A DNA stretch of 64,000 nt, from NCBI RefSeq assembly GCF_014203605.1, contig NZ_JACHJJ010000007.1, forward strand, positions 186,001 through 250,000, written 5' to 3'. This DNA comes from Thiemannella venezuelensis (GTDB lineage: Bacteria; Actinomycetota; Actinomycetes; Streptosporangiales; Streptosporangiaceae). A program made the translations under genes and the position numbers. Shown here one piece after another: positions 45,273 to 53,761 of the stretch. The stretch's first letter is position 1. Every line of letters begins with the position of its first letter. The notes beneath the pieces are model-generated. The model searched no databases, was not told the origin of the DNA, and saw nothing but the letters and a program-made list of their open reading frames with translations.

Positions 45273-45638
45273 TCAGCCGCGCCGGCCCCTGCGCCTCCTG
45301 AGGCTCATCCGCACGATCGCGCGGACGGTGAGCAGCAGCACGACGCCGACGATCTGGCCGCCCAGCACGATCCGGTTGACGTCGATCGCGGGTTGCCAGC
45401 GCACCTCGCCGTCCTTGATGACGAACACCCCGGCCGGGGTCGCGCTGAGGCCGTACCCGCCCCCGGCGCCCTCCCCCGGGCGGTCCCCGCCCTCCTGCCT
45501 GCCCCTGCCGCCGCCCCCGCCGCTGGCGATCTTGGCGACCGGGACGACCGTCACCCCCTCACGGGTGATCGGCTCGCCGAAGACGCGGCTGACGGTGGCG
45601 TTGTCCTTCGCCTGGTCGATCACTTCCATGATGTCCAT
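45273..45638 (-). CDS. GerW/YtfJ-family sporulation protein
   Basis: The 121-residue protein has the YtfJ pattern: NATVSRVFGEPITREGVTVVPVAKIASGGGGG, a Gly-rich loop, GVFVIKDGEVRWQPAIDVNRI, then a hydrophobic helix and a basic tail RRRRGRRG. In Bacillus GerW/YtfJ is made in the forespore and needed for normal germination. Actinobacterial relatives are common and their role is less clear. It is divergent from the PopR-like gene. Confidence 0.85.
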   Translation of the reverse strand: MDIMEVIDQAKDNATVSRVFGEPITREGVTVVPVAKIASGGGGGRGRQEGGDRPGEGAGGGYGLSATPAGVFVIKDGEVRWQPAIDVNRIVLGGQIVGVVLLLTVRAIVRMSLRRRRGRRG

Positions 45639-45889
45639 CGTGACTCCCTCGGTGTCTCCGGCACGGCGTCCCCCGTCCGCTCCACGCTAGCCAACGGTCG
45701 TCCGGCGGACCACGGCGGCGGGCCGGGAGACCACGGCCGGCCCGCGGGACCGCCTGCTCCGTCCGGGTGCGGGGCGCCCGTCCGGCCGGACTCTCCCAGC
45801 GGTCCGGCCGGGGCACCGCGTGGAGTGCGCCGGCGGCGAAATCGCCTCCCCGGACACCGGTATCAGGGCTATATCTGGGAGAACTCCAC

Positions 45890-45904
45890 GATCCGCTGCG
45901 GATC
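45890..45904. promoter_or_regulatory. Palindrome in the leader of the PopR-like gene
   Basis: GATCCGC-T-GCGGATC, a perfect 15-bp palindrome 27 bp upstream of ATG 45932 and downstream of a CTATAT-type -10 (about 45869-45874). It could be an operator or a short hairpin. Confidence 0.45.
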
Positions 45905-45931
45905 GCCGCCACCGCCGGGAAGAGGGGCCTG

Positions 45932-46303
45932 ATGACGGACCGGAACGTGATCTCCATGCGAGGACCCGCGCGGCGGCCGAAGGCGCTGCTCCGGGCTCTC
46001 CTGGGAGGGACGCTGCGCCGGATGCGGCTGGAGCAGCGCCGCACCCTGGCGGACGTCGCGCTGGCCGCGAGGGTCTCGCTCCCCTACCTCTCGGAGGTGG
46101 AGCGGGGCCGCAAGGAGGCCTCCTCCGAGGTCCTGGCCGCGCTCTGCGACGCGCTCGACGTCGAACTGCCCGACCTGCTGATGGCCGTCGTCCGCGACCA
46201 GGCCGCCGCACGCCCCGTCCGGAGCACGCGGCCGGCGCCGGCCGCCCGGCCGGTCGCACCGCCCCGGCCCGGCCCCGGCGAGACCGTCTGCCTGGCCGCG
46301 TGA
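45932..46303 (+). CDS. PopR/ClgR-like XRE activator of clpP genes
   Basis: The 123-residue protein has an HTH (about 27-83): [20 protein letters not shown], then [21 protein letters not shown], nearly the ClgR/PopR signature. After a Pro/Ala/Arg tail it ends in Leu-Ala-Ala, as do PopR and ClgR, whose C-terminal alanines mark them for degradation by ClpP1P2. In Streptomyces PopR switches on clpP3-clpP4 when the main ClpP fails. Here the gene faces a clpP pair with directly abutting stop codons. GAGGGG precedes the ATG. Confidence 0.82.
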   Translation: MTDRNVISMRGPARRPKALLRALLGGTLRRMRLEQRRTLADVALAARVSLPYLSEVERGRKEASSEVLAALCDALDVELPDLLMAVVRDQAAARPVRSTRPAPAARPVAPPRPGPGETVCLAA

Positions 46304-46942
46304 TCACCACGCGCCGGTCCGGTGGGCCGGGCCCGTCTTCGCGGTGGTGATGATCTGGTCCGCGAGGCCGTAGCCGACGGCCTCGCGGGCGGTGAGCGTC
46401 TTGTGGCGGTCGATGTCCTTCCTGATCCTGTCCACCGGATGGCCGGTGTGCCTGCTGAGGATCTCGTCCATCTCGGCCCGCAGCCTGGCCACCTCGTGGG
46501 CCTGGACGGCGAGGTCGGGGAGGGTGCCCTGGGCCACGTCGAACGATCCCTCGTAGCTCGACGGCTGGTGCAGCACCACCTTGGCGTGGGCCAGGACCGA
46601 GCGCTTGCCCGCCGCGCCCGCGGCGAGCAGGACCGCCGCGGCGGACGACGCCTGCCCCACGCAGAGGGTCGCGACGTCCGGCCGGACGTACCGCATCGTG
46701 TCGTAGATCGCGGTCAGCGCGCTGAACGAGCCGCCCCGGGAGTTGATGTAGAAGCTGATCTCGGCGTCGGGGTCCTCCGCCTGCAGGTGGAGCAACTGGG
46801 CGATCACCACGTTGGCGACGCCGTCGTCGATCACGGTGCCGAGGAAGATGATCCGCTCGGAGAGCAGCCTCGAGTAGATGTCGAAGGCCCGCTCGCCCCG
46901 CGGGGACTTCTCCACCACCGTCGGGATCATGTACTGGCTCAT
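46304..46942 (-). CDS. ClpP-family subunit with altered active site (second gene of pair)
   Basis: The 212-residue protein aligns best with ClpP2-type subunits: [34 protein letters not shown] and [10 protein letters not shown]. Ser100 and His125 are present, but the residue aligning with the triad Asp (RKDTDRDKILTAEEA in mycobacterial ClpP2) is His180 in [15 protein letters not shown]. The SPGG motif is SRGG (68-71). A four-residue insertion lies in the handle region. It may be a catalytically weak ring partner. It starts 4 bp after the first clpP. Confidence 0.9.
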   Translation of the reverse strand: MSQYMIPTVVEKSPRGERAFDIYSRLLSERIIFLGTVIDDGVANVVIAQLLHLQAEDPDAEISFYINSRGGSFSALTAIYDTMRYVRPDVATLCVGQASSAAAVLLAAGAAGKRSVLAHAKVVLHQPSSYEGSFDVAQGTLPDLAVQAHEVARLRAEMDEILSRHTGHPVDRIRKDIDRHKTLTAREAVGYGLADQIITTAKTGPAHRTGAW

Positions 46943-46946
46943 CGGC

Positions 46947-47555
46947 TCACGCCTCCGCGTTCCGCAGGGCCGCGGCCGGCCGTACGTCGTCGACGTGTTC
47001 CACGATGTGGTCGATCATTCCGTAGTCCAGCGCCTCCTGGGCGCTGAACCACCGGTCGCGCAGCCCGTCCTGGGCGATCCTCTCCGCCTTCTGCCCCGTG
47101 TGCCGCGCGATGAGCGCGTTCATCAGGTTCCCGATCCGGTCGAGCTGCGCGGCGTAGATCTCGACGTCGGCCGCCGTTCCGCCCAGGCCCGCCGACCCCT
47201 GGTGCATCAGGATCTGGGCGTGCGGCAGGCCGTACCTCTTGCCGGTCGTCCCCGCGCACAGCAGGAACTGGGCCATGCTGCCGGCCTGGCCCATCGCCAG
47301 CGTGCTCACGTCGTTGGGGATCAGCCGCATCATGTCGTAGATCGCCAGTCCGGCCAGGACCGATCCCCCGGGAGAGTTGAGGTAGAGGCTGATGTCACGG
47401 TGCGGGTCCTCCGCCGACAGCAGCAGCAGCTGGGCGCAGATCCGGTTGGCGACCCGGTCGTCGACCTCGGTGCCCAGGACGATGATGCGTTCGGAGAGCA
47501 GGCGGGCGGTCAACTGGTCGTCGAGCGTGCCCACGGCCGCGGACGGCTTGTCCAT
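46947..47555 (-). CDS. clpP: ClpP protease subunit (first gene of pair, ClpP3-like)
   Basis: The 202-residue peptidase has an intact triad: Ser93 (GQAGSM), His118 (LMHQG) and Asp167 (LRDRWFS), plus NSPGGS. It resembles ClpP1/ClpP3-type subunits. With the second subunit it should form a mixed tetradecamer driven by ClpX or ClpC. Expression is probably controlled by the PopR-like protein at 45932. The start is ATG 47555. Confidence 0.93.
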   Translation of the reverse strand: MDKPSAAVGTLDDQLTARLLSERIIVLGTEVDDRVANRICAQLLLLSAEDPHRDISLYLNSPGGSVLAGLAIYDMMRLIPNDVSTLAMGQAGSMAQFLLCAGTTGKRYGLPHAQILMHQGSAGLGGTAADVEIYAAQLDRIGNLMNALIARHTGQKAERIAQDGLRDRWFSAQEALDYGMIDHIVEHVDDVRPAAALRNAEA

Positions 47556-47645
47556 GGTGGTGATTCTCCGTTCCTCGGATACCGGGGCCGGGAAGGCGGC
47601 CCCGCCACCAACCGTCGTCCATCGCGGCGCGTCCGGGCATGGGGA

Positions 47646-47675
47646 TCTGCTGTGAGCGACTCTCCTCGCAGCAGA
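47646..47675. promoter_or_regulatory. Inverted repeat upstream of the clpP pair
   Basis: TCTGCTG (47646-47652) and CAGCAGA (47669-47675) are perfect complements 16 bp apart, about 90-120 bp upstream of clpP. TCTGC-type half sites recall the PopR recognition sequence described in Streptomyces, though the spacing is wider here. Confidence 0.4.
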
Positions 47676-47718
47676 AAAACGGCGCCGGACGACGCCGCGC
47701 AGGGCCCGCGGGCGGCGC

Positions 47719-48046
47719 TCAGGAGGCCACGACCAGCGCCTGCGGGGCCGCCTGCCTCATCCGGCCGCTCACCCAGAGCAGCTGGGTGGCGGTCTCGCCC
47801 TCGCACCTGCCGACGACCTCCAGCAGCCCGGTGTCCCCGGCGCCCTGCGCGGCGTGCCCGATCAGGCTCCAGGACAGATCGCACTCGGCGACCATGAGGT
47901 ACAGGTCGTGCAGGAGCCCGAGGGGACCGGATCGGGTGCCGGAGAAGAGCGCGGAGTGCAGCCGCTCGGGCTCGTCCCCGGCCTCACGCGCCGGCCAGCT
48001 CGTTCTGGGAGCGGCGCAGCAGCCCGAGGTAGTGGGCGAGATGCAC
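47719..48046 (-). pseudogene. Decayed partner protein of the molybdopterin oxidoreductase
   Basis: A GTG at 48046 behind GGGAGGG opens VHLAHYLGLLRRSQNELAGA and then hits TGA. The protein resumes in another frame as WPAREAGDEPERLHSALFSG, LGLLHDLYLMVAECDLSWSL and CEGETATQLLWVSGRMRQAA, ending PQALVVAS at 47719. In many actinobacteria an intact protein of about 170 residues of this type follows a molybdopterin oxidoreductase gene. About 30-40 residues are missing at the frame switch. Confidence 0.75.
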
Positions 48047-48049
48047 GGG

Positions 48050-49082
48050 TCAGCCCTCCCCGAATCGCCGTGACGGAGCGGAGGTCTCCCGCGGTCCGGA
48101 CCGCGTCCGTTCCCCGGGCCGCTCCGGGGCCGCGGAGGTCCCGGCCGGTCGCCCCGTTCCTGACCGCGCCTGCACCGCTCCCCGGGGCGAGTCGAGGCGG
48201 AGCAGGTCGCCCTCGGCCACGCCCAGCGCGGCCGCGTCCTCGGGGTTGATCTCCGCCCACACCTCGGGGGCGGCGGCGTTCAGCTGGGCGGCCCGGCCGG
48301 TCTTGGTGCGGGTGTGGAAGTGGTAGACGGTGCGGCCGGTGGTCAGCACCGTCGGGTGCTCCTGGCTCGTCGTCTCGGACGGCGGCCGGTACGGCACCGT
48401 GTGCAGGAAGGCCCGTCCCCCGGGCGCCTCGGCGCGGTACCGCTCCCCGGTGCGCTCGGCCCCGGTGAGCAGGTCGTGGCCGTAGGTCTCGCAGTAGTCC
48501 GGGTCGGTGTGGAAGCGCCCGGCGGCGTACAGCCGCGCGGCGCCGCCGCGGTGCAGGGGACCTGGATCCCGCTGCCGCCGCGCGGCATGCCGTAGGTGAG
48601 GCCGGTGTAGTCGCACGGGCGGCCCGCCGAGCACCTTTTCCACGCCTCGAACGCCGACTCCGGGTCGTGCCAGGTGATGAGCGGTGCGCCGTCCCTGTCC
48701 CGGAAGTCCATCCGCCGCGCGTAGTCGAGGAAGACGTCCAGATCGGAGCGGGCCTCCCCGGGCGGCTCGACGGCCTTGTCCGCGAGGTGGACCGTGCGGT
48801 CGGCGCTGGTGAAGGTCCCCTGCTTCTCACCCCAGGCGGCGGGGAGGACCACGTCGGCCAGGCGGGCGGTCTCGGTCAGGAAGAGGTCCTGGACCACCAC
48901 GAACAGGTTCCTCCTGCGCGCAGGAACGTGTCCACCCGGACCGGCCAGGGGCTGCGGCGGCCGAGACCGCCGGGGAGCAGGTCCCTGAGCCCTCCGGGCA
49001 GGGTCGCGACGAGCCGTTCCAGCGGGGCGGGCGGGCCGTACGGCGTGCGCCTCCCCCACGGGTCGGCGATCCGGTCGGACAT
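48050..49082 (-). pseudogene. Decayed molybdopterin oxidoreductase
   Basis: AAGGAG and ATG 49082 begin MSDRIADPWGRRTPYGP, ending PVRVDTFL near 48920. There the frame changes and several hundred expected residues, including the Fe-S and central cofactor regions, are missing. The second frame gives NLFVVVQDLFLTETARLADV, LPAAWGEKQGTFTSADRTVH and WHDPESAFEAWKRCS. A third frame, from about 48550, gives ARLYAAGRFHTDPDYCETYG and TTGRTVYHFHTRTKTGRAAQ, ending DSPRGAVQAR. Expected C-terminal sequence is then lost. At least two frame changes and one large deletion make function impossible. Confidence 0.85.
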
Positions 49083-49237
49083 TTCGGCTGCTCCTTCGCA
49101 AGCGAGACATCGCACCGACGGGCGGCTTACCCTGGGCAAACTCCTCCCCACCCGTCCCCCGGACCGGTGGATAGGTCACGGCGGGACGGGTATGCGGCCC
49201 GCCGAAAGGAGACGACCATGGCAAAGACCTTCAGGGG

Positions 49238-50584
49238 TCACCAGTGGATGCCGCGCATGGCCGGGACGTGCGCGGCATCGGTGCGCCGAGGGCGGGCGGG
49301 GGCCTCCACGAGCCCGCCGGTGCCCGGCGCCCGGGCGTTGGTGACGATGACCGGTGCCCGGTCGCTGTGGCCTGCGGCGACGAGGATCGAGGTGCCGGGG
49401 ACGACGACCAGTTCCCGCATCTCCACCCGGTTCGCGCCCGGCGGCTCCGGCACGGGCGCCCGTTCCCAGGTCCCCAGGATCCACTGCAGGATCAGCGGTC
49501 TGGCCGGGTCGGCGGCGTCCATGCCCGTCGCCCAGAATTCGTGGCTTCCGATCGCCACCACATCCGTCAGGGGACCCACCCCTTCGGGAAGCTCCGCCCG
49601 CCCCCAGGCGCGGCCGTCCCAGTGGAACAGCGCCCCCACCCTGTCCGAGCCGTCCTGCGGCGCCTCGCTGCCCGCCATCCAGACTTCGGCGGCCCAGCGG
49701 ACGGAGATCGCCTCCGGCCTGAAGGCCGGCGGCGGGAGCGGCATGCCGTGCCAGGACCAGCCGTCCCAGTAGGCCAGGCGCGCGGGTGATTCCGCATCCC
49801 CGGTCTGCGTGCCGTACGCCCAGAGCTCACCGCCGGGTCCGGCCCCGAGCAGGCGCACGCGGAATCCCGGCGGCTCGTGCTCGGTCCACCCGCCCCAGCC
49901 GTCGAGCCCGGTGCCGTGGTACAGCCTGCTGGTCCGCCCGTCCTCGTCGGAGACGCTCATCCAGGCGTGGGAGTCCCTGACCGCCAGTCCTGCGAGGGTC
50001 TGCCGTCCGGCTCTGTCGGGCGGGTCCCTCCGCCTCCAGTTCCACCCGTCCCAGTGCGCCGCCCGGAGCACGGGGCCTTCGATCGAGGCGATCCAGAGGT
50101 CCGCGGCGTTGCCCGCCTCCAGTTCCACCCGCACCTGCGTGTCGCCGTAACCGAGCGGGTCGGCCTTCCGCCAGCCGAACCAGGTCCGCTGCCGCGTCAC
50201 CGGGGTGGAGCGGTCGTGGACGGGCGACCAGCCGGCGACGTGCTCTCTTCCGCTCACCCAGATGTCGTCACCGGCGGGAACGGCCACGTCCTCGATCTCG
50301 GCGCGGGGCGCGAGGGACGGCGCCGGCAGGATCCACCAGTCTCCGGCGGCTCCTGTTCCCCCGGCCGGCCGGGCCGTCTCGGCCGGGTCCGCCGTTCCGA
50401 CCGGCCGGGTCGTCTCAACCGGCCCCGTACTCCCGGAGACCTCGGCGGCCGGGAACGCTCCGGCGGTCCGGAGCGCCCCGGCAACGCCCGCTCCGGGCCT
50501 CCTGGCGGCCGGGGCGGTCGCGGACAGCCCCGCGAGAGCGAGCAGCAGGCAGGCGCCGACGGCGGCGCTCCGTGGTGACGGCAT
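49238..50584 (-). CDS. Secreted repeat protein with WDGxxW motifs (beta-propeller-like)
   Basis: The 448-residue protein has a signal peptide (ACLLLALAGLSATAPAARRP) and a Pro/Thr/Gly-rich linker to about residue 80. The rest repeats units of about 45-95 residues marked by HWDGWNW (178), YWDGWSW (273), HWDGRAW (322) and QWILGTW (368), each before a Pro-rich turn and a strand like DVVAIGSHEFWATG. This resembles a propeller or Kelch-type exoprotein. I do not recognise a function. ATG 50584 gives the better signal peptide than GTG 50605. Confidence 0.72.
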   Translation of the reverse strand: MPSPRSAAVGACLLLALAGLSATAPAARRPGAGVAGALRTAGAFPAAEVSGSTGPVETTRPVGTADPAETARPAGGTGAAGDWWILPAPSLAPRAEIEDVAVPAGDDIWVSGREHVAGWSPVHDRSTPVTRQRTWFGWRKADPLGYGDTQVRVELEAGNAADLWIASIEGPVLRAAHWDGWNWRRRDPPDRAGRQTLAGLAVRDSHAWMSVSDEDGRTSRLYHGTGLDGWGGWTEHEPPGFRVRLLGAGPGGELWAYGTQTGDAESPARLAYWDGWSWHGMPLPPPAFRPEAISVRWAAEVWMAGSEAPQDGSDRVGALFHWDGRAWGRAELPEGVGPLTDVVAIGSHEFWATGMDAADPARPLILQWILGTWERAPVPEPPGANRVEMRELVVVPGTSILVAAGHSDRAPVIVTNARAPGTGGLVEAPARPRRTDAAHVPAMRGIHW

Positions 50585-50710
50585 GATCGACAGTGTGGTC
50601 GGCACGGTCCCACCGGTCCACGTCCGGCCGCCACACCCGTGCCGGCGTTTTCCGCCTTCCCGGCAGTGGCGACGGGCCCCGGATCACCGGAGCCCGTCGC
50701 GGGCTCCGCG

Positions 50711-51844
50711 TCAGGCGGCCTCGACGCGGACCTCGGAGGCGGCGGCGTCCGGTTCCAGGAAGCGCAGGAGCGCCTCGCCCTCCGCCGTCAGCTCGGCGAG
50801 CGCCTCCTCGGGCAGCGGTTCGAAGGCGGTCAGCCGCAGGGTGGCCGTTCTCCGGCTGGTCTCGGCCTGCCAGGTGCCGCGGACGGTGCCGTCCCAGAGG
50901 AACGTGGCGCGCACCCGGAGGTTCTTGGTGGTGACCCGGGGCCGGTACTCCTCGGCCATCAGGCGAGTGCGGTCGGCGTGGGCGAGGACGAGGTTGTCGA
51001 AGTCGGGCAGAAAGCGGGCCGGGGCGGGCACGTCCTCGTCCGGTCGCGGGGCGCCGGGCAGGTCGAACAGCTCCCTGCCCTTCCCGTCGCGGAAGACGGC
51101 CAGCCGCGGGCGGAGGCGGTCCAGCACGGCGCGCAGCCCTCTGAGCCCCGACCAGGCCTGCGCGTCGGCGGCGGTGGCCGGGCCGTACGCCGCCAGGTAG
51201 CGCAGCACCAGCCCCTCCACCGGATCGTCCGGCGCCTCCTCGCGCCGGCTCTGCGCCGGGACGGCCCCCTCGCGCGGGTCCTCCCCCAGCCAGCTCTCCG
51301 CCAGGGTGAAGTCCGCCGAGGTCGGGAAGGCCCAGCGGTCCTGGGTGGGGACCATGACCAGCGGCAGCCGGGTCCGTACGGCGTAGCCCAGCGCGCGGTC
51401 GTTCGCCTCGGGGAACCTCTCCTGGAGCAGGGCGCGCAGCGCGGTGAAGTCGCGGGGCCCCTCGGCCAGGATCTCCCGGGCGGCCGGGAGGAGCCGGTCG
51501 AGGTCCAGCCCGGCGGTCAGCGTGCCGCGCCCGCTCAGCGCGGCGGCGAGCACGGGGTCCACCGCCGCGCGGAACCCGGCGTGGTCGGCCGCGCTCACCA
51601 GGTGCAGCGTGGCCCGCATCATCATGGCCCGCACGACCGTCCGGCCGTGCAGCGCCCGGTGCAGGTCCTCCCGGCGGAAGTCCTCCAGCCGTGTCCACAG
51701 ACCGGTGAAGGGGTGCCGGGGTTCCTGCGCCTGCATGCCGCCGAGCCGCTCCACCGCCGTCACGGCGTCGGTCTTCTCCCGGGCGAGCAGCATCTGCCTG
51801 GCCAGCGTCGCCCGGTTGAGCCGCCGCGGCGTCAAGGTCTCCAT
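50711..51844 (-). CDS. AlkZ-like winged-helix DNA glycosylase
   Basis: The 377-residue protein belongs to the HTH_42/AlkZ family: LNRATLARQMLLARE at the N-terminus, the catalytic-type QxQ motif as Gln38-Ala-Gln40 in GGMQAQEP, RATLHLVSAADH, and C-terminal RVTTKNLRVRATFLWDGTVRGTW. AlkZ of Streptomyces sahachiroi unhooks azinomycin interstrand crosslinks and protects the producer. Relatives occur in other Streptomyces without a known toxin. It is divergent from an ADP-ribosylglycohydrolase. In-frame ATGs at 51853 and 51856 are alternative starts. Confidence 0.82.
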   Translation of the reverse strand: METLTPRRLNRATLARQMLLAREKTDAVTAVERLGGMQAQEPRHPFTGLWTRLEDFRREDLHRALHGRTVVRAMMMRATLHLVSAADHAGFRAAVDPVLAAALSGRGTLTAGLDLDRLLPAAREILAEGPRDFTALRALLQERFPEANDRALGYAVRTRLPLVMVPTQDRWAFPTSADFTLAESWLGEDPREGAVPAQSRREEAPDDPVEGLVLRYLAAYGPATAADAQAWSGLRGLRAVLDRLRPRLAVFRDGKGRELFDLPGAPRPDEDVPAPARFLPDFDNLVLAHADRTRLMAEEYRPRVTTKNLRVRATFLWDGTVRGTWQAETSRRTATLRLTAFEPLPEEALAELTAEGEALLRFLEPDAAASEVRVEAA

Positions 51845-52030
51845 GGCTCTCATCATGACGGCCGTACCTGACAGGCCGCGGCAGGTACGGCCGGGAGGGA
51901 TGCCCGCCCTTCAGGTGGCCTCGGAGATGACAGGAAACCTTCTGAATATTGTGGACTGAATTCACATGTGATTTACTTCGTCAGCCGGACCCGGCGCATC
52001 ACGCCGTCTCTCCCGAAAGCGAGCCCGACC

Positions 52031-53092
52031 ATGGACGGACACCAGCGGCCCCCGTCGTACGGCTCACGCGTCCGGGGCTGCCTGCTCGGCGGCGCCGTCG
52101 GTGACGCCCTCGGCAACCCGGTCGAGTTCATGTCCCTGGCCCAGATCCGCGCGAAGTTCGGGCAGGCCGGTCTCACCGCCATGATCGAGACCGACGTCAC
52201 CGACGACACCCAGATGACACTGTTCACCGCCGAAGGGCTGATCCGCGCCCGCCTGAACGGCGGCGACCCGGTCGCCTCCGTGCACCAGGCCTACCTGCGC
52301 TGGTTCGACACCCAGAACCGCCCGGCACCGGCACCCGAGGACGGCGGCTTCCGCACCGGCTGGCTGCGCACCCACGAGTGGCTGTACGCCCGCCGCGCCC
52401 CCGGCAACGCCTGCCTGTCCGGCCTGCGCTCCCGCATCACCCCGCGCCCGCCCGGCTCCCCGCTCGGCCGCGGGCCCGTCAACCCCGACTCCAAGGGCTG
52501 CGGCACCGTCATGCGCTCGGCCCCCTTCGGCCTGCTGCGCGGCTGCCTGCCCGGCGACCCGGTCCCCCTGGCCGTCGCCGCAGCCCGCCTCACCCACGGC
52601 CACCCCACCGCCGCCATCGCCTCCGGCGCCCTGGCCCACCTCGTCGACCGCCTCGTCCGGGGCGACTCGCTCGCCGAGGCCACCGCGTCCACCGAGTCGA
52701 TGCTGTCGGCCTTCGACAAGCAGGGCGCCGAGCACCGGGAGACCGGTGACGCCCTGCGCGCCGCCGTACGGCTCGCCGGAGCGGGCGCGCCCACCGCGGA
52801 GAAGGTCGAGAGCCTCGGCGCGGGCTGGATCGCCGAGGAGGCCCTGGCCGTCGCGCTTTACTGCGCCCTGGCCGAGCCCGACCCGCGCCGGGCGCTGCTG
52901 CTGGCGGTCAACCACTCCGGGGACGCCGACTCCACCGGCGCGATCTGCGGCAACATCGTCGGCGCGGCGTACGGCGAGGCCGCCCTGCCCGCCGACTGGG
53001 CGCACGCGGTCGAGGGCCGCGAGACCATCCTCCGGCTCGCCGACGACCTCACCGCACTCTCCGACCTCACCTCCCGCCACCCCTCGGCCTGA
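52031..53092 (+). CDS. ADP-ribosylglycohydrolase (DraG/ARH-like)
   Basis: The 353-residue protein has the DraG/ARH metal motifs GCLLGGAVGDALGNPVEF, TDDTQMTLFTAEGL (57-70) and NHSGDADSTGAICGNIVGA near residue 285, which coordinate two Mg ions. It removes ADP-ribose from proteins, nucleic acids or small molecules. An upstream GTG (51968) in frame would add 21 residues without family resemblance. The divergent neighbour is a DNA glycosylase, so reversal of DNA or protein ADP-ribosylation is a reasonable but unproven idea. Confidence 0.87.
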   Translation: MDGHQRPPSYGSRVRGCLLGGAVGDALGNPVEFMSLAQIRAKFGQAGLTAMIETDVTDDTQMTLFTAEGLIRARLNGGDPVASVHQAYLRWFDTQNRPAPAPEDGGFRTGWLRTHEWLYARRAPGNACLSGLRSRITPRPPGSPLGRGPVNPDSKGCGTVMRSAPFGLLRGCLPGDPVPLAVAAARLTHGHPTAAIASGALAHLVDRLVRGDSLAEATASTESMLSAFDKQGAEHRETGDALRAAVRLAGAGAPTAEKVESLGAGWIAEEALAVALYCALAEPDPRRALLLAVNHSGDADSTGAICGNIVGAAYGEAALPADWAHAVEGRETILRLADDLTALSDLTSRHPSA

Positions 53093-53761
53093 GCCGCCGC
53101 GCACACCGGCGGCGGGCCCCGCATTCACGCACACCCGGCCGCCCGCACTCCCGAGGCACTCCAGTTCGTCTACCGTGCGCCGGAATCCGGATGTCACGCG
53201 TACGGTGGAAGTCACGGAGCGCCTACCGCCAAAGTTGACCCGCATTCAAACCTTGATCCGATGCCACGCCGCCCGCCAGCCCATACGGTTGCGGCATGTC
53301 GCGGGCGGGCACTCGCCCGCCGGTCCTGTTCGCCGACGCATCCGGGTGAGGTGGCGCCATGGCTGAGAAATCCCACGCCCCTGGAATCCGAAGTCGGGCG
53401 AAGCCGCTGCGGAGGCCGCCGGCCACGCGGTCGCGCGGGTATCGGGTCTTGAAGGACGACTCTCCGCGGCCGATCGCCTTGGACCCCCGCCCTCCCGGCG
53501 GACGCCGGAAATCGGCCTCGCCCACCCTGATACGAGCGGCCAGGGAGCAGCGGTACCACCCGGCGCCGGTCGTTCCGGTACACGCCTTCACGAGAAGACC
53601 CCGCACCCTGGAGATCACCTCCGCCGGCCGATCCCGAATCCCGCGATCGGCCGGCGGGGCCGTCCGCCCCTGAAGGCTCTGGACACTCAGCCGGGTCACC
53701 ACAGAGGAACCAGGCACTCCCCTGATCACGAAATCCCCGTTCACATAGAAAAAGACCCATC
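53093..53761. other. Gene-poor region with a hairpin
   Basis: Open frames of up to 173 codons exist on both strands but none shows a recognisable family, a good start or normal codon usage for this genome. The strongest element is a hairpin at 53621-53657 with 13-bp perfect arms around an 11-nt loop. It may contain decayed sequence or an unrecognised RNA. Confidence 0.4.
53621..53657. terminator. 13-bp hairpin in the gene-poor region
   Basis: The arms 53621-53633 and 53645-53657 are exact complements around an 11-nt loop, without a T-tract on either side. Confidence 0.45.

Noticed and set aside
53223-53744. 173-codon minus-strand frame in the gene-poor region
   Set aside because: No recognisable domain, poor start context, and composition unlike neighbouring genes.
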